A DNA stretch of 36,993 bases from Gemmatimonadaceae bacterium. Lineage in GTDB: Bacteria > Gemmatimonadota > Gemmatimonadetes > Gemmatimonadales > Gemmatimonadaceae. The translations under genes were made by a program, and so were the position numbers. The stretch is taken from positions 1 to 36,993 of the forward strand of contig JADKJT010000025.1 in the NCBI GenBank assembly GCA_016720905.1, in the 5' to 3' direction. Below the pieces are notes generated by a model. It was not told the DNA's origin. It saw only the letters and a list, made by a program, of their open reading frames with translations, and searched no databases. Positions 33,658 through 36,993 of this stretch are shown piece after piece; position 1 is the stretch's first letter, and the number at the start of each line of letters is the position of its first letter.

Positions 33658-36403
33658 CTACTGCGGGCGCGACCCTCCGAGCTTTTCCAGCAGCACCCCC
33701 AGTTGACGGATCTCCTCGCCGTAGCGCGCCCAATCCCCCTTTCGCTGCGCATCGATGGCCGCCTGATAGCGTCGCTGCGCTTCGGCAATCGTCAACCGTG
33801 TCGCTGCATCCACCACGCCGGCGGCGGATGGCACCGCCGGAATGGCCGCGCTGTCCTTCGCGGCCACCACCGTTGGACGTCTCGAATCCACCTGACCACC
33901 AAACATGGCCGACAGCGCCGCGTCCAGTGTTTCCCGCATGATCACCTGATTCTGATATGCGACCACCACGCGCTTGAGCTCCGGAATCTGGCCCCCTTCG
34001 GCCTGCAGATACATCGGCTGCACATACAGCAGCGCCTTGTCGATGGGAATCACCAGCAGGTCACCGCGAATGACCTGCGAACCGCGCTGATCCCACAGCG
34101 AAACCTGCTGCGAGATGTCGGTGTCCTGATTGATGCGATTCTCGATCTGCCGCGGCCCGAACACCAGGCTTTGTCGCGGGAAGCGATAGACGCGGAGTTT
34201 GCCGTAGTTGGCGCCGTCGTTCCGTGCCACCATCCACGCGGCCAGATTGTCCTTTCCCCGCGGTGTGAATGGTGCCATGTAGATGAATTCGGCGTCCTTC
34301 TCGTCGGGCAATCGCATCACGATATGCCGCATGAATGGCACCGCCTGATCGTTGCGCGTGACCACCGGCACCTGCCACTCATCTTCGCGGTTGTAGAACG
34401 TCGCGGGCGTGTTCATGTGGTAGGTGACGAACCGTGCCGTCTGCGCGCGGAACAGCTCGTCGGGGTAGCGCAAGTGCGCGCGCAGATCGGCCGGCATCTT
34501 CTCCAGCGGCTGAAACACGCCCGGAAAGATCTTCGCCCACGTTTGAATCAACGGGTCATTGGGCTCCGACACACGGGGTCACGGTCCCGTCGTGCGCGTC
34601 GATGACCACCTTGACACTGTTGCGCATGTACGTCGTGCCGTCCCCCGCGCGATACGCGTACGGGTATCGCCCCGTCTCCGTGTAGGCGTCGAGAATCCAT
34701 TGGAGCGAGCCATTCGCCGCGATCACCATATACGGATCGCGGTCGAAATGGAGGAACGGGAACGCTTTCTGCGCGCGCTCAACGATGTTGCGGTAATACA
34801 GGATACGACTGTCGGCCGCAATGTCACCCGACAACAGGATCTTTGATTGCCCGAACTGCGCCGCGAAAATCAGCCGTCGCCACAGTCCCCCCACGACCAC
34901 GCCGCCTTTCCCGTCGTAGATGCGGTAGACGTTCTGGTCACCCGCCGGATAGTCGAATTCCTTCTGTTTCGTGTTGACGAACACAAACTGGTCGGTGAGC
35001 TCGCCAAAGTAGATTTGCGGCCGAGTCACCCGCAGTGATCCGGTCGTCGACGGCGGCAAGTCCTTCACGAACAGCACGGGCAGGCCTTCGCTGGTCACCT
35101 GATTCACGGGACTCAGCGTGAGGCCCATGCCGTGCGTGAACGTGAGGTGTTCGTTGATGAACGTGCGCGTCGGCAGTGACGCCGAGTTGAGTTCGCGTGG
35201 TGCCAGCAACACCTGGCGATAGCGACCGTCAATCCAATAGCGGTCGTCGTCCACCGAAACGAAGTCGTAGTACGTGCGGATTTCCTGGATCTGACTGAAG
35301 GTGCGGAGCAGCGGCTCCCGATCCCAGAGTCGCACGTTGTCGACCGTTGGCGCGTTGGCCCGGATGCTCTCCAGCGTCAGGTTGGCCTCGCCACCGATAT
35401 CGCGCACTTCCACTTGATCAATGCCCCACGCGCGGCGCGTCGCCTCCAGATGATGCGCCAGGTACGGCTCCTCACGCGTCAGCTCGGTGGGCGCGACCAC
35501 GAACTTCTGCAGCAGCGTCGGCACCAAGCCGCGACCGATCAGCGACACGGCCAGATAGGCGGCGATCGCCATTCCCGCGTACATCCCCAGTCGACGACGT
35601 ACTCCGCCCACCACCACCGCGATGGCGGCCAGTATCGCCGTCACGGCCGCGATGCGCAGAGCCGGCAGCGTGGCGTGCATATCCGTGTAGCTGGCCCCCA
35701 CCAGCGGACCGGTATTCGAAAAGAGCAGGCTGGCGGTGTCGACAAACCAGAGCTGCAGGGCCCAGACGATGAAGAGCACCGCCAACAGTGCGGACAGATG
35801 CACTCCCGCCGACGGTTCGATGCGCAGGCGTTGTGGCATCAGGACGATATCACCGCGAACGAAGTACACCGCGGTGGTCGCCAACAGGGAAATGACTGCC
35901 AGGCTGGCGACGACGCCCAGAATGGCCGAGACCGCCGGCATCGTGAACACATAGAACGCGATGTCGCGGCCGAACACCGCGTCGGTGGTGCCGAATGGCG
36001 TCTGGTTGACGGCGAGGAGCACGACATCCCACAGCGCACTCGCGCCGAGTCCGAAGAACACTCCGACGATCATGGCCACCGGGCGCGACAGTCGGCGAAG
36101 TCGCGAGGCGACATCGATGGTGACCTCGCCCTGTGCGGTGCGGAGTCGCAGGCCCACGCTGTCCGGAACCACCCCTCGCTGGGCCAACGCGAGATTGAGA
36201 TGGATCAATCCACCCGCCACCACCGCGACCGAAACAAACAACAGGATTCGGCTGAACAACGTGCGGGTGAAGAGGATCTCGAATCCGATCTCGCGGAACC
36301 ACCACAGATCCACCACCAACCCGGTGGACATGGGCACGATCACCAGTGCCAGGATGGCAGTCAGGGCGATCAGCAAGGCGGGGGAAATTCGACGTGCGGT
36401 CAC
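33658..36403 (-). CDS. UPF0182 (COG1615) large membrane protein, one frameshift
   Basis: This protein is about 914 residues after correction. It has a long N-terminal membrane part of about seven helices (starting VTARRISPALLIALTAIL), a large extracytoplasmic domain (for example RAWGIDQVEVRDIGGEANLT and LPVLFVKDLPPS) and a C-terminal part ending in a charged helix with AQRKGDWARYG. The family has no known function. The frame breaks near 34565-34570: one base too many in a CCCC run leads DGTVT off to a false stop, and the rest continues in another frame as SEPNDPLIQTWAKIFPGVF. The start is GTG 36403, six bases after GAGG; ATG 36457 is an alternative. The length 2746 is one base over a multiple of three. 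A homopolymer sequencing error is likely. Confidence 0.88.
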
Positions 36404-36499
36404 TTGATGCCTCGGAAATTGTCGGTGTCGCGCCGCCCAGAACGGCCAACGACCCATGAATGCCCTTGAAGTATACCGCGCCGCGTGCAACATAGAACC

Positions 36500-36993
36500 A
36501 TGAAACGTCTCCTCATCGGGTTGTTGTGCTGCGTGGCCCTTGGGCCCGCCTCCCCGGCGCATGGGCAGGTCGCCGTTGCACCGCCGCGTCAAACGCAGGC
36601 GGATGACTACACGCGCTACGAGCTGCTGGCACCGGGCACCGGAAAGTTCCGGATTCTCTACGACGTGACCGCCACGACCGCCGGCGCCACGCACTTTTTC
36701 AATGCCATTCGCGCCGGCAGTATCGCGACCGATGAATCGGTGCGTGATCGCGCCACCGGCAAGCCGCTGATGTTCGAAGTGGTGGGTGCCGCGGTGGCCC
36801 GGGCCGGCGGGGTACGTGTCTCTGACAGCACGCAGCAGTACATCCGGGTGACGCTGGCCCATCCGGTGCCCGCCGACGGTGGCGAAGCGCGCATGCTGAT
36901 CGACAAGACGTACGAAGATGCCAAGAGCTACTTCGTGGACGGCGATGCGATCGTGTTCAATCGCCCGCTGGGCATCAAGCGCAACGCGGTCGT
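36500..36993 (+). CDS. Secreted protein of unknown function, C-terminus beyond window
   Basis: The frame is open from ATG 36500 to the window end (164 residues). A signal peptide (MKRLLIGLLCCVALGPASPA, cleaved near AHGQ) is followed by RYELLAPGTGKFRILYDVTA, then GATHFFNAIRAGS, DRATGKPLMFEVVG and DKTYEDAKSYF. I do not recognise a named domain; a beta-sandwich-like exported protein is likely. It is divergent from the UPF0182 gene with a 96-bp gap containing TATACC (36472-36477) as a possible -10. Reading is intact. Confidence 0.75.
   Translation, partial: MKRLLIGLLCCVALGPASPAHGQVAVAPPRQTQADDYTRYELLAPGTGKFRILYDVTATTAGATHFFNAIRAGSIATDESVRDRATGKPLMFEVVGAAVARAGGVRVSDSTQQYIRVTLAHPVPADGGEARMLIDKTYEDAKSYFVDGDAIVFNRPLGIKRNAV

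Noticed and set aside
35414..36469. Plus-strand open frame of 351 codons opposite UPF0182
   Set aside because: His/Arg/Gln-rich shadow; the minus strand encodes clear membrane helices of a known family.
1..36993. tRNA, rRNA, CRISPR arrays, insertion sequences, prophage genes
   Set aside because: I looked in the gaps for cloverleaf-like segments, regular repeats with spacers, transposase motifs and terminal inverted repeats and found none that hold up.

Overview
The window is high-GC bacterial DNA whose gene content fits a soil or water Gemmatimonadota-like organism. The signs are a TolB-fused Ser/Thr kinase, a long sortilin/VPS10-type Asp-box protein, a DUF6588-like envelope protein, an S9 peptidase, carboxypeptidase-regulatory/TonB hybrids and a PEP-CTERM protein. 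This assignment is an inference from content, since no rRNA or other marker gene is present. I found no tRNA, rRNA, CRISPR array or insertion sequence.

Left end (1-3.7 kb, minus strand): a translationally coupled trio of a secreted metzincin-like lipoprotein, a small lipoprotein and a TolB-type Ser/Thr kinase. It carries most of the reading-frame breaks in the window, so it is either decaying or poorly sequenced. Next is a compact copper operon (6.9-3.9 kb, minus strand): copZ, a 39-residue single-helix protein, copA and csoR, each overlapping the next, behind a TTGACA promoter whose -10 region lies in a GGGTATATACCC palindrome. A VIT/CCC1 iron-manganese transporter and, divergently, a SERCA-like P2A Ca2+-ATPase follow. 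The plus strand then carries a gamma-glutamyltranspeptidase, a Tat-exported multicopper oxidase with a Met-rich loop, the VPS10-type protein, and an unusual secreted protein joining a TonB-receptor plug to a TonB C-terminal domain without a barrel. A strong hairpin separates it from a convergent PEP-CTERM gene.

The central system (19.5-27.2 kb, plus strand) is a seven-gene, mostly overlapping operon. It encodes a fused FAD-monooxygenase/old-yellow-enzyme protein of the 2-aminobenzoyl-CoA monooxygenase/reductase type, an SDR, a MarR regulator, an enoyl-CoA hydratase (one apparent 1-bp insertion), an acyl-CoA dehydrogenase, an aryl-CoA ligase and a RidA-family protein. The coherent reading is an aerobic CoA-dependent anthranilate (2-aminobenzoate) pathway. 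The ligase makes the thioester, the fusion enzyme hydroxylates and reduces the ring, RidA may clear the imine on the way to ammonia release, and the remaining enzymes do beta-oxidation-like steps. The RidA lacks the carboxylate-binding Arg of classical RidA, which fits a CoA-thioester substrate.

Right end (27.2-36.4 kb, minus strand): a coupled lipoprotein and alpha/beta-hydrolase, two envelope proteins (one DUF6588-like), a metallo-beta-lactamase-fold hydrolase, an S9 prolyl oligopeptidase and a UPF0182 membrane protein with one frameshift. A divergent secreted protein of unknown function runs off the right edge.
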